Origin: Pelecanus crispus
Lineage: Eukaryota; Chordata; Aves; Pelecaniformes; Pelecanidae
NCBI RefSeq assembly: GCF_030463565.1
Contig: NC_134643.1
Location: forward strand, 211,844,583 to 211,908,582
Direction: 5' to 3'
Length of the DNA: 64,000 bases
This document shows positions 1 through 11,935 of this stretch, in pieces (the stretch's first letter is position 1; every line of letters starts with the position of its first letter). The position numbers and the translations under genes were made by a program. The notes under the pieces were generated by a model, which saw only the letters and a program-made list of their open reading frames with translations, ran no database searches and was not told the origin of the DNA.

Positions 1-3000
1 GAGCGGAGGATATTTACAGACCAAGAGAAAGCACCCAGGATATAAGAGAAAAAGTCAGCAAAAAGGAAGCATTTGATACTTAGAGATTTTTTTTTAATAC
101 AAAGCTTCTAAGACTGTCAGTTATTTTTGAAAATCAGTAGCAAACTATTTCATGTTTGTCTATGAATTATATGAGTACATTAAAGGAAACACGGCCTCTT
201 ACACAGTAAGTATTCACACTCCATCTATCTGTAACCTCCAGGAAAGTGAGTCTCTTGTGACTGTTTATAAATATCTCCAAGGGACATGCTGCAAGGTGAG
301 AGTAAGGTGAACAGATATATAAAACCAGATAAGAATAAGCTGGCAACAACTAAATTTTTGCTAAAAATCCAAACGCTTTTCCTAAACATGACCACCGGAG
401 TAGTTCTGGAGCAGTGAGGATGGGAATAAACAATGAACCTACTTTTAGGTGAAATTCAGTAATAAATTTATCATTGGGATTGTATGACATGGTGCATTCA
501 GTAGCCTAAGTGTAATGATTCTGAGGTCTTCTTCAAGACTACTTCAAATGATTTGAAGTAAAGGTATTCTCTGAAAATTCTCTATTGATGAACTCCATAG
601 TGTGCCATACATCATTGTCATTGATGATAAGGAATATGTAATTTGTGTAGCATCTGCATTAAGTTATTTGTACAGCAGCTGATTAAAAAAATATTTTAAA
701 GAAAATAATGCTATTCCTAATTAGCCATAAATATTTCAGTTTTTTTCAGAGATTGGATACTTTTTTTGGTTTTAGGTTGTTTTGAGGGGGAAAAAGAAAG
801 AAGAGGAAGAAACATTCATTATAGCAGCCCTTGTCCTTGCATCACTAAAAGTGTTTGTATTGAGTATTACTAAGAATGGAGCAAAGAACTGCATGTGCAT
901 AGGCTCTGAAGTCATCACCTATACCCATGTACATGGAAAAGTTGTAGAGTGAACTTGCATATGTGTATATATGGTTTGTCTCAGGGCAGAAAGGCATACT
1001 TCAAACTGTTGTTGTGGATTGAAATCAAACTTGAATGCTGAAAAGGACTGTAGTTGATTTTTTTTTTCCACATTCAACTAAATTGTTCCTTGAATGGTCC
1101 ATAAAGCATGTGCAATAGATGCAAAGCAGTACTTCCTGCACATGTCTGAAGCTCTAAGATGCTGCTCTGACATAGGAAGCAGAGAGTAATTTTTCTTAAG
1201 AACTGACTTCTGAAAAGCCCCAGAGGAGGACCAGAGGCCTTTTAATCTTTCAAATAGACACCAACTCTAAGGAAGCTGTTAGCATGTCATGTATCTCAGC
1301 TGGAAGCAGAGTCCATGTCTGGAGAAGCAAAACCTGAATTTCTGCATTAAAGATGAAAGGGAAAAAAAAGCTGTTGGGTTAAGGGCTGGGTAATGTGTGT
1401 TTATCATGGCCTCCTTTCTTGCTAAGAAACCATTAGAAAATACTGCAGCTGCACAACTTTGTGGTTATCAAGTTAATTGGGGAAGCTTCTTGTTCTACGC
1501 AGTTTGCCCCTGGAAGTAAACAAGAAACACACAAACTGTTAGAAAGTAATGACAGTAGTCTTATGGGGAGGTTATAAGGGAAATGCTGCATTTCATATGA
1601 AGCTGAGAATTGAAGGATGCAGATACCTTGGACCTATCCGGAAGCCTGGACAGCCATCATATTTCCAAGAGATGCTAGTGGCAGAAGAGCCAGTAATGGT
1701 TGTACCATCATGTTTTCAACAGAAGGCTTTTATAAATTGTTTTTTTTGTGATTTTTTTTTTCCAAATTCTGACTGTGTAAGTGATACTAAAATATTTAAA
1801 TGCATGTATTGTTTAATAGCATTTCTATGCTGACTGCTGAAATGTTTATGCTATGATTAAAGGATGGTGATTTATGCCATATTGGGAAAATGCTTGGACT
1901 GCTTCATACAGGCACTATGGCTGGTGCTTTGCACACTAGTAAAACTTAATACTGAGCAAACTGCTAATTTAAGATGACTGTCATGACAGTCAAAAAACAG
2001 ACAAGCATACAAAAAGTAGTCAAAAACCAGACAAATCTTGTTAGGGCATAAGGCTTGCTCACAAGAAAAGAAACCAGGAAGAGCTATAATCACAGTAAAT
2101 GAAATATAAATTCTTAATTTCAGTCAGAGAAAAAGATGAAATTATTTTACTCCTGGAATAACTTGTTATAGTGGGGCTAACTGAACCACAAAAAGTCAAG
2201 TAAGTTGAACTATGAGACCATCATTGGAAGTAAGGAGGTGCTTAACTACTGTTAAGCATTATTGATTGAGCGAAGTGTTAGATGGACTCATGCACACGTC
2301 CATCTAGAGTGGTGGATACCACCAGGGCCTAGAGCATTATCTTCACAACACTCAGGTTTTTAAAACTGCTTACTGATTTTTCTGGTTCATTTTGGATTAA
2401 ACGCTATAAAAATGTCAAATATTCTGTAAATAACAGAGGAAGATGGAAAGGAACTAATATTGCTGATGGTGAATTCTTCATTAACACTAATATAGTTGTC
2501 TTAGATCTGCATCACCTGCCCTAGACGGAGTGAAATATCCAAAGCAGTTTAAAATGTCATTTTTAATCTCTGTCACTATATTGTGCAATAAATATGAGAA
2601 ACATATTTTAATGAGACTTCATTGTGATCTTCTTGTAGGAAATTATTGCCTCCTGTACTCACTGCACAAACTGGCAACATGATGTCTCAACACAGAGATG
2701 CTTTTCGCAAACAGATGGCTGTTTGGGGAGCAGGGCTTGCATACTAAATGGAGGATGCAAGGGAATGACACATCATCTACTATATCCTCGTCAGGGGATC
2801 AAAACTGGTAGTTTGATGTGTAGTCATGGGAGAGTGGCAAACACCTTTGCAGGGCCTAATCAGAACACCGTTGTTAAATGGTTAGAGAGTTTAAGTCTGC
2901 TATTAACTAATACATAATCACTGGTAGGTGAAGTTCAACTCTTATAACTGTACCAGCTCTAAAGAAGCGTAAACAGGATGGTACCTGTGCTTTACTCCAC

Positions 3001-5215
3001 AGGGTGTGTGACCCTGCCACAGTAAAGATTTTAAGCAGTTCTGTCTGTACTTTGTGGAATCAATAGCCTGGAAATTTTTTGCAACATAATACCTTGAGAT
3101 ATGTTCAGGATAAATTATTTTAGATGGAAATGAGTCATGCTCCTGCAGTGAAATGCCTTTCTAAAACTGCTCAATAAGAAATAATAGGGAGTCAGTTTTA
3201 TGGTGATGAAAACAACAGCCTGAGAGAAAGACTGGTGAGGGTAAAAGCTCTGCTAGCTTTGACATTCATGAAATGTGGAGAAGATTTACTTACACGTCAC
3301 TCTGAATCTGCAACCAGTGGGTTGCAGCACGAAAGCAAGAAGTCTGAGGGTAGCTATGCTTCTGGTGGTGGATTTTTAACTATTTTTAACAGCTCTCAGT
3401 CATCAGGACAATGTTGTAGTCAAATAATTAGATTTGGTTTGGATGTCAACAGGAGAGGCAGATGTGCAGGCTCACACTAGGAAATAGAATTAACGCTTCA
3501 GAGTCATTAGAATTTGCCAAGAAAATGACACCCCCACCCCTCCCTTCAGACTGAAGCTGATGGGGTATGGCGAGGACTCTTGACACTGTGGGTATGACAG
3601 ACAACATGAAATAGAAGAAAAATGACCAGGGTAAAAAAGAGCGCAGAGCCAGCGTGTACTTGCCATGTGTAGCTCCAGGACTAGTTTAGCATTTATTTGG
3701 GTAGGGAGGCAAGATTGGAAAGGAGAGAAGGTAATATCAGCAATGGATTACATTATTTGGCTGGGCTTTGCAAATGACAGCAGTGTGCACAGCGTGGACT
3801 GGGGGATTGAAGCAGTGCCCTTAATTCAAAAGAATTAGGCCTAGAGGCAAAAGGTTATGCTGAACAAAAGACAAACTAGCAGCCTGAAATCATACACAAC
3901 ATTTGCGAACTTTGAATTGGATAAAGGAAGGTGAACAGGCAAAAGTTGTGCCAGAAACAATGATATTAGCACTATGAAGAAGACAAACAGCTAAAAGCTG
4001 GGCTGCATAGCATTGATCTTACAATAGAGGATGTGATTATACAGGTAAATACCAGCTGGGAAAGAATCTGTTCTGTAACAGTGCTGGGGAAAAATGGTAG
4101 GTTAGATAAAGGTGAAGCTCTTAGTTTCATCTAAAGTGCAGCCACTGGCAGGGCATTAAAGTAACTGAGGAAGGTACTGAGGACAGTCCACTAGACAGGA
4201 CACAAACCTGCACAGAGTAAAGCTGAAAAGCTCAATAACCCAAGGTAAGACCTCTGGGAATGCTACGGTTGCCCTAGAGCAACACAAGTCATTGAGGATG
4301 GGATTCAGGCTGCAATTAAAATACTTCAATTAAGACGTCTGCAAATGTTTGCTTATGCAGAGGTTGCCTAAGCTCCTATTAGAGTCAACAGAGACTTGGA
4401 GTTTAAGTTGGTTACTCGTATTTAAGTAACTAGCCGTCTCCAGTGAGACAGAGATCCAGATGGATTACTTACAGGTCATGTTTCATAGCTGCAAACCCCA
4501 TGTGAATATCTCCGATACCCAAAGGAGATATATATTGGGCAGGATATATTTGCCTAATCATGAATGTTTAATGCCATTGTAGGTGCAATGGTTTATTTTG
4601 CCTGGCTTCCAGCGGCTGTACAAATAAGTTGTGGGTTTCTAGTGGGTTCTGCATCAGTCCACCAGTCCTTTGTGAAGGTTTTTCAATATCTCTAGAGCGC
4701 CTCAAATGGCATTAGGTACCCATGGTTAGGAAAATGAATTCTGCCTTTAGCATCTGGTCACAGTATTGTGGAAAGATCTTTGGACAAAATTTCAGTTCTG
4801 GTTTCCCCAGCTACCTCATACAAAAAATTCAAGCACTTAGCACAACGTAGTAATTTTAACTCTGTACATATCAGCCAATACTGGTATTCTGTTTAAGACT
4901 TACAAGACAGAGACTTTTCATACTTTTCTCTAACGTCTTAAAAAGAATATGCAATGTCATGCTTGGATTGTAAAAACTCTGGGAAGAAAGTCTGTGTTTT
5001 AGAGTCGCCTCAGATAAACAACCCTGTTAAAGAAGTGGTCAAGTATCTTTAATATCTCAGGAGCTGGATGGCTGAAGCAAAACAGGCTGGGGACAAAACG
5101 TGTAGCAATGACGCCCCACCCCCAAAAATAAATTTAAAAAAATAATCTAGATCACTATTCACCCTTCCTAGTGTAGCCTTACCAGAAAACACGCCAGCTG
5201 AACAGAGGCCTATCT
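1..5215. other. Intergenic stretch, no gene recognised
   Basis: AT-rich, CpG-poor DNA. Open frames here are all under 95 codons, lack repeated or recognisable protein motifs and have no convincing splice context, so I treat them as chance. I see no clear transposable element, although very old decayed copies could be missed by eye. Confidence 0.6.
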
Positions 5216-5289
5216 GTGAAGGAACATGCTAGACATGTCGCTCATCTCTCTCCATCTCATGCTGTCTCTCTGTTTCTCTTTACCCTAAT

Positions 5290-5575
5290 GCCTGAATACG
5301 CACGTGGTGCCTGTCGGAGGGAGGCAGCAGGGAGATGGTGTAGAGGAGGAAAACAGTGCCTGCAAGAGTGTCCCCGGTGTGGGGTTTGCCCCGGCTGCCC
5401 CTGAGCCCCTTCTGGCAGCCTGGCACAACGTGTGTGTTGGGTGGCACGGAGGGAATGACTGTGCCTTTCGCCTACTTCATGGCTCTGTCCTCCTCAGCGA
5501 AGGGCATGGGCTGATGCTGCTGAGCATCGTACAAAATCCTGGTAACACCAACTGGAGGATTTCTTCTGCACCATG
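5290..5575. other. Local GC-rich patch of unknown role
   Basis: About 285 bases are clearly richer in G and C than the flanks and keep several CpGs (for example in GAATACGCACG, GTCCCCGGTG and CCCCGGCTG). A 90-codon plus-strand frame (5,304-5,576) spans it but resembles no family I know. It could be an old exon of a noncoding transcript, a regulatory element or a fragment of an old repeat. The sequence alone does not decide. Confidence 0.3.
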
Positions 5576-8500
5576 AATGTGCTCTTGCTAGAGTCACAGC
5601 AGTACCTTAAATGCTACTCTCCTGATGAATGCAGTTCCGTCAGGATGATTAAGTAATGAGGCAAGTGAAGCTTAACATATTAAAAAAAATAGTTTCATGA
5701 GTGGTAAAAGCAATTTGCATTGCTTATGTAGCATACCTGCAGTTTATTTCAATGGAAAATCCAGGTGTTACAGATTATACGCTTAGAGAATTTTGTACAG
5801 TGAAGGAATGACATTAATTCTTAATTAAACTAAATCCTTTTAATAAAGAGCTGATATTGGCTTGTCAGACTACAGATACAACTTTAGTTATAATTTATAA
5901 ACTACTAGCCATTCTGTTTTAATGTAGCAACTATGAAACAATATCAAGAGGCTCTCTTGATCCAGACTCTCTTGATCCAGAAAAAAATCTTGAACACAGA
6001 CATAGACCCCACTGATACAGGTGACTACACTGGACGCAAGGCACTGGGAATAGAGATGTAATAAGAGAATGTCTTGGAGCTTAATTCCACAGTATGAAAT
6101 ATTAAAAATATTTCCAATCCAGGAAGCTTCAGTTTCGGCCAAGCTATCTGGGCCTCTTCACATTCTTGCCTGTGTTGGTTTGAAAAAGATTCATCTCAAA
6201 GTCAGGTCCCAGTGATGTGAGTTCACAACTATGCAAATCATCCATGTTTTCATTCCCAGAGATGAAGATTACCCAGACATTTGTGTTACAAGAACTGTGC
6301 TTGTGGACAAATTTCATTCAAGTGGCTTAATGGAGGGAGAATGACTTTTACTTTTTTTTTTAATGTTTTCAGCTCTGTAAGACAAGTGCAGTTCACATCT
6401 AAAATGTTTATTTTTTTCTGCCTTCAAAATGCCAGTCAGACCTTTGCCAATAGGAACTGGCATAGTGAGCGAGCCCAGCTGTACATTTGGTCTTTCTAAT
6501 CCACGGTTGTATTTTGAATTATTTGGACTATAGGGAGACATTTTTACCTTCTGTGTATTTCCTACTAATTTTCTGGGTTTTTTTAAGGTGCCACTTGCCA
6601 TCTGTCTAGTGTGAGTAATAGCCGGTGTGCTCTGGCACTAATGCTGAAACCTATCCTTCCAATTAACTTCTGCAGAGGAGAGCAAAATAGATGTAGACAA
6701 TTTTAAATGCTACTAGAGTTTTTTAATTTCACTTCTGACATAGACTCACAATGATTCATGAGCATAACTTTATTTTCTTGGTCTGGCAATTCAAAGGCTT
6801 ATTTTATTTACTAGTAGAATTAATCTGCCTGTGTTTTCACACTGGTTAGTCTTGTCCCAAGAACGCTGCAGCCTTATGCTATGGTAGTAGAAAATTCATC
6901 TAGCATTATGCAAGGGATTAAGCGACATGTGAATAATCGTCTGCTGTGCAATTACTTCATTTAGTTCACCTCTATCTATGATAATTGATTATAAATCAAA
7001 TAGTGTGTGGCACACCTAGTCTCTTCTTGCGCCCTATGCTGAGATAATTTTTATTCTATGTAGGTAGTAGTGAAGGGTCCTGGGTGAATTTCAGTCTCCT
7101 ACCAAAACTCTGTATGCTTCCATGATCGTTAGAATATGCATTTTCTTCTGAATTTCTTTACTTACCTATTACTGTGCTATCAAGTTATTCTCATATCCAC
7201 TTTCAGAAAAGGAAGTGTTCATATTCCCTGTAAAAGATATGGTAAGCAGAAGTCTAGAGAGATTAAAATTTGCCGGTATTGATATAAGGAGATTCTGCCA
7301 TAAACAGAAATTAAAATGAGGTGTCCCTTGTCTCTAGTTAATGCCACAAGCATGATTTCTTTCTTCTTGTTCTCATGGTGCAAAAAAGCTCTGGTCACTT
7401 GAAAGTAATTCCTGTTTAAAAGTGGGGTCAGAATTTTTAAAACAGTTGACATTATTCCCTGAAATGATTTTGTATTTCTCCTGATTTAAGTCCACATTTA
7501 CCTTCTGTGTGCAAAGAGGTTTTAGAAGGATCTCATAGCCCTGTTTGCTCTTTTTACAGCTGTAAGAGGATGAGCAGTAATTCTCCTTCTGTGAAATCTG
7601 TATATTGCCCTCTGGTACTTCATAATTTATTGTAAGCTTCACTATTGCTATTCTTTCCATTAAAGCACCTTTTCTATGCTATGCTATGCTTTTTTGCACT
7701 TACTGGGGCAGCACATGAATTGGCCATGCCATTTCACTCACTTTGAGTTTCTTGAGAGGAAATCTGGGTATTTTCAATGCTCTTCAGACAGCTGAAGTGA
7801 GCAGCTTTTAACTAATTCCAGTAATTCAGTCTGTAAACTAGTCTTAGTTACAATTTGCTATAAATAATGACCAAGAATGAACTGGATTTCTCAGTTTTAG
7901 TGAACTTAGGTAGGTATGAAATACAGTTATCAAAATATGTACTTTATAAGCCTAGAAAGAGCTCTCATAAACTGGAATGTTTATTATGATAGAGCACCAA
8001 CTCTCAATATCATCACCTACTTATTTACACTAGCAAGTATGTTAAGAGACGGATTTCTGCAGGTCTTAATGCTCATCTGGTTTTAAATAGTTTTAAATAG
8101 TTGCTCAAAAAATTATACACTTCATGGCAGTGTGCAGAGAATGAAGGCAGCATCCCCTGCCTCAACACTGTGGGAGAGTAGTTCTAAGAAAAAGTATTGT
8201 AGTCAAGGATTCTTAGCTATGCCTCTACTCTGGCTCTTGCTACACCAAAGAAACTTAAGTACCCTTTTTGTCCCTTTGAACGAGCATAGGTACTTTGCAT
8301 GGGATATGAGAAGACTATGCATAAGGACCAAAGCTGTTAACGAAGGAAAAAAAAATGCCTGTTGTAAACTCTCCATGTTACATCATATGCCAGTGTTATC
8401 TGCTAGCTGGAGATACGATGCACCATAGATTAAAATTCTGAAGAGATCTCAAACTGGTTATTTAGTTCTGAGAATAAATCACTATCAAGAATTTCCACAC

Positions 8501-8859
8501 TCTCTTTTCTGGTAGATGTAGGGTACATGTATCCCATTCTGGTATATGTTATTTAATCTCATCTTTGAAGTTAGACTGGTTCAGCTTCACGCTGGTATCA
8601 TCAGCATGATTTACATTTCAGTGTGATTTACATTTCAACCTTAGTAGACATCCACTTATCTCCTCAAGTGAGGAATGGGTAGGAGAATAAAAAAGCTGTA
8701 GTCCTCTGATAACACTGCCCAGGCTGGTGTATGCATGAGGGCATGTTATGCATCTAAACATCTTTCCTGATGGCTTTTATGTTTCACTACTCAGAACTTA
8801 GAAAAACAGTTGAAAGAAATGTAACAAGATTGTCTTGCCTGGTCCCCTGCCCCATACCA
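5576..8859. other. Intergenic stretch, short local duplications only
   Basis: AT-rich unique sequence. It contains a 15-base direct tandem duplication near 5,952-5,981 (CTCTCTTGATCCAGA twice) and a doubled GTTTTAAATA near 8,081-8,100. A 95-codon minus-strand frame at 7,373-7,660 looks moderately protein-like, but its length is expected by chance in 64 kb and it has no recognised domain. Confidence 0.55.
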
Positions 8860-9990
8860 GATTCAGTTATTCCAACCAAGTTTCCCAGGCAGTGTTGAGA
8901 GCCAAATTATTAGCAAGGTTTCCCTAGTATCTAACATGAACCTTTTCAGCTTGTCTAACATGAACCTTTCAAGCCTGTTACTGCTGGAATCATTGGGCAT
9001 GGACATGAAAAGCAATTTTTTTCCTTCCTTTTTCATAAACGATTTATTGTTTTCATCTCTGAACAATCCTGGTGGTTTTCAGTGGTTGTCCTTAAAGTTC
9101 AGTTTCCAAAACTGGGCACAATATCAGAGGAATGGCTTTACCAGTGGGGTGCAGAGAGTGAGGATTGCTTCATATGCCTTGCAGGCCATATTCTAATACA
9201 AACACTCTTTTTAACAGTAAGATGTTCCTAACTGCTTTTCAGCTTGTGATCTCCCATGACTTCTTAAGTTTTTAACAAAATATTTCTAATAAATTGTTTC
9301 CCTAGGTGTTTGTAAAATTCAGTATCCTTAAATAAATACCTTGTATATATCCCTGTTAAATTTCATCCTTGTTTTCCAGAGGCCCTCCACAGTAGCTCAT
9401 TTTGTATTGCAATTCTGTCCTCAAAGCAGGTTTTTTTTCTCATCCTCTTGTTATCTGCAAATTTAATAGCAGGTACTTCCTGTTCAGTCACCCAGGTGGT
9501 AAATGAGGTTACTGAATAGTACCGGATCCAGGACATATCCCTTCTGAATACTGTATCCTTCCATTTTGATAATCAACAACAGATAACTACTATCTGAATG
9601 AAGTTTTCTAACTAATGTTATGTCCAGCCCATGGTAGTTTTGTCATGTTTTAGAAAACGGAAGGCTAATCCTTGTTTTGCTTATGAAATTCTATGCAATA
9701 TTTGACAAGCACATCAAGGGCTTGTATCAAAGGAATTGCTTCTGCCTGTTACACAGTCATGGGAAAAGCCTTTCTGGTTTCACAGTATTTGTTCATACCA
9801 AGTTTGTATGTCTTCACTTAAGTGCTTATTTAATTATTTTTAGCAGAATTTTTATGAAAAACTAGGTGGATTAGTTTATAAGCCCTTAACTCTTCCTTTT
9901 TAAGGATAGATGTCATGTTTGCCCTCTGTCTTCCAGAACTTCTCAAATAGCCCCTTCCTCTGAGGCTGTTTTAGCCAGTTCTAAGTATCC
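8860..9990 (-). mobile_element. Ancient CR1/L3-like LINE fragment, antisense
   Basis: The plus strand reads as the complement of an old CR1-clade ORF2. In order it has the degenerate landmarks 'TTTCCAAAACTGGGCACAAT' (about 9,103), 'TATCTGCAAATTTAATAGCA' (about 9,451), 'ACCGGATCCAGGACATATCC' (about 9,521), 'TTCCATTTTGATAATCAACA' (about 9,560) and 'TCTGTCTTCCAGAACTTCTC' (about 9,927). From memory these match, in the same order, antisense copies of amniote CR1/L3-type elements, where this stretch lies over the reverse-transcriptase region. All frames are broken and many small indels are visible, so it is old and inactive. A 22-base tandem duplication (TCTAACATGAACCTTT core) lies at about 8,932-8,972. 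Family assignment is from pattern memory; the outer limits are approximate. Confidence 0.6.
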
Positions 9991-10974
9991 TAGGCTGTCA
10001 TTTACCAAGAATGCTCCTTCTTTACTCCACTCAGTCTAAGCTGTAGTTATAGACTAAAAAGAGAGTGTGTGAAAACATTACTTGCATTTTATCATATCCT
10101 GCCTGTATATAGTTTTTGTCAGGACACAGAGCAGATACAGCTATAATAATGACTGGTGGTGTAGAAAAAGTGGGTTCTGCATTCACACAGTTATTTCTTT
10201 GCCATGTGCCATGGGTTGAAACCTGCACTAGGAAGTGCTGATGTAGGATATAACAATTCCTTCCCTACTCCCTTCCTCTTAAAAAAAGGAAAAAAAAAAA
10301 AAAAAGAAGGGAAAACAAAACCAGGAGCAGGTTACATTTTGCACTGCAAAGGCAACATTGCTTTTCAAGTGCCAGCTGGATTCTCTTCTGAACTGGGAAG
10401 TCTTTAATGTAATTGCCTGAAACACCCTAATCTGTGAATTCCTTATTGAGATTGTAAGAAGGTAATTAGAAAGTCATTTGATTTATTTAATTTGCTACAT
10501 TCGCTAATCCCTGTTCCAATAAGATTATGTCCAATTAAAATGCAATTACTTCTAGACTTCCTCAGATAAATAACTGCACATGGGAGCCCTTTTTGTGCTT
10601 GCGAAAACCTTTCTTGTCCCCATTCACCCTTGCCTATCAGATTTTAGGTTTTGTTTGGTTGTGGTTTTGTCATGAAGATAAATCAGCGAGTAACATCAGC
10701 TGGTGGAAGTAGATCTGGGAGTCATCAAAGGAGTCTTTGAACATTTAGAGGATTTTCTGCAGCTAATAGCTAGACTTTCCTTTCCTTCTTGGCATCTCTG
10801 TCTTCAGCCTCCCTTCTGTTCACTTTCTTTATATCAGCATCCTTCCATAGCCTTCTGGGATTTCTTTTTATATAGTCTTCAGCACAGAAAACTTTTGTTC
10901 TGGTTGCTTTGATGCATGACCACAAAAACAAGATCACTAATAATAAGTGAAAAAATATGGTGATTCAAATCTGT
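9991..10974. other. Intergenic stretch with A-rich tract
   Basis: Unique AT-rich DNA. An A-rich run interrupted by G lies at about 10,281-10,306. I see no gene and no identifiable repeat up to the 5' truncation point of the next CR1. Confidence 0.55.
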
Positions 10975-11748
10975 ATGAGGTTTAACAAGGCCAAGTGCCA
11001 GGTCCTGCACTTCAGTCACAACAACCCCATGCAACGCTACAGGCTTGGGGAAGAGTGGCTGGAAAGCTGGCTGGCCGAAAAGGACCTGGGGGTGCTGGTC
11101 GACAGCCGGCTGAACATGAGCCAGCAGTGTGCCCAGGTGGCCAAGAAGGCCAACAGCATCCTGGCTTGTGTCAGGAATAGTGTGGCCAGCAGGAGCAGGG
11201 AGGTGATTGTCCCCCTGTACTCAGCGCTGGTGAGGCCGCACCTGGAATACTGTGTCCAGTTTTGGGCCCCTCACTACAAGAAAGACATTGAGGTGCTGGA
11301 GCATGTCCAGAGAAGGGCAACGAAGCTGGTGAAGGGTCTGGAGCACAGGCCTTATGAGGAGCATCTGAGGGAACTGGGGTTGTTTAGCCTGGAGAAGAGG
11401 AGGCTGAGGGGAGACCTTATCACTCTCTACAACTACCTGAGAGGAGGTTGTAGTGAGGTGGGTGTTGGTCTCTTCTCCCAAGTAGTTAGCGATAGGATGA
11501 GAGGAAATGGGCTCAAGCTGTGCCAGGGGAGGTTTAGATTGGATATTAGGAAAAATTTCTTCATGGAAAGGATAGTCAAGCATTGGAAGAGGCTGCCCAG
11601 AGAGGTGGTGGAGTCCCCATCCCTGGAAGTGTTCAAAAAACGGGTAGACATGGCACTCTGGGGCATGGTTTAGTGGGCATGGTGGTGTTGGGTTGATGAT
11701 TTGAATGATGATCTTAGAGGTCCTTTCCAATCTTAATGATTCCTAGTT
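10975..11748 (+). mobile_element. CR1 LINE, 5'-truncated, with open ORF2 C-terminus
   Basis: This is the 3' part of a CR1 non-LTR retrotransposon. The encoded ORF2 C-terminal segment runs open from the truncation point to a stop at 11,671-11,673. It shows the CR1 hallmarks in order: [30 protein letters not shown], an [20 protein letters not shown] block, [58 protein letters not shown] and a terminal LEVFKKRVD. The catalytic part of the reverse transcriptase is absent, because the copy begins at the FNKAKC segment downstream of it. The ATG of the open frame (10,957) lies in flanking DNA and is not a native start. The 3' noncoding tail is degenerate (CCTTTCCAATCTTAATGATT near 11,722). It is close in sequence to the copy at 29,011-29,596, so both are from a relatively young subfamily. 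It cannot move on its own. Confidence 0.92.
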
Positions 11749-11802
11749 TTTACTTTCATTATAAATAATCCAGACTCCAAGCCAGGAAACATGAAATTGC
11801 TA

Positions 11803-11935
11803 CTCAACCTTTAATTGGTTTAGTGGTGGACTTGGTAATGTTAGGTTAATGGTTGGACTGGATGATCTTAAAGGTCTTTTCCAACCTAAATGATTCTATG
11901 ATTCTGTTCTATGATTCTATGATTGTATGATTCCA
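11803..11935 (+). mobile_element. CR1 3' tail, separate short copy
   Basis: A second, better preserved CR1 3' end begins 55 bases after the first ends. It matches the tail of the 29,011 copy from 'TTGGTTTAGTG' through 'GGTTGGACTGGATGATCTTA' and 'TTTTCCAACCTAAATGATTC', and ends in several ATTCTATG-type octamers (about 11,892-11,932). The octamer array is the typical CR1 3' terminus. This is either an independent insertion truncated to about 130 bp or a rearranged duplicate of the tail of its neighbour. Confidence 0.88.

Noticed and set aside
7373-7660. 95-codon minus-strand frame with fairly protein-like composition
   Set aside because: No domain, no splice or promoter context, and overlaps another chance frame. 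Kept only as a remark.
11221-11730. 169-codon minus-strand frame
   Set aside because: It is the antisense shadow of the CR1 ORF2 fragment; the same shadow appears at 29,036-29,398.
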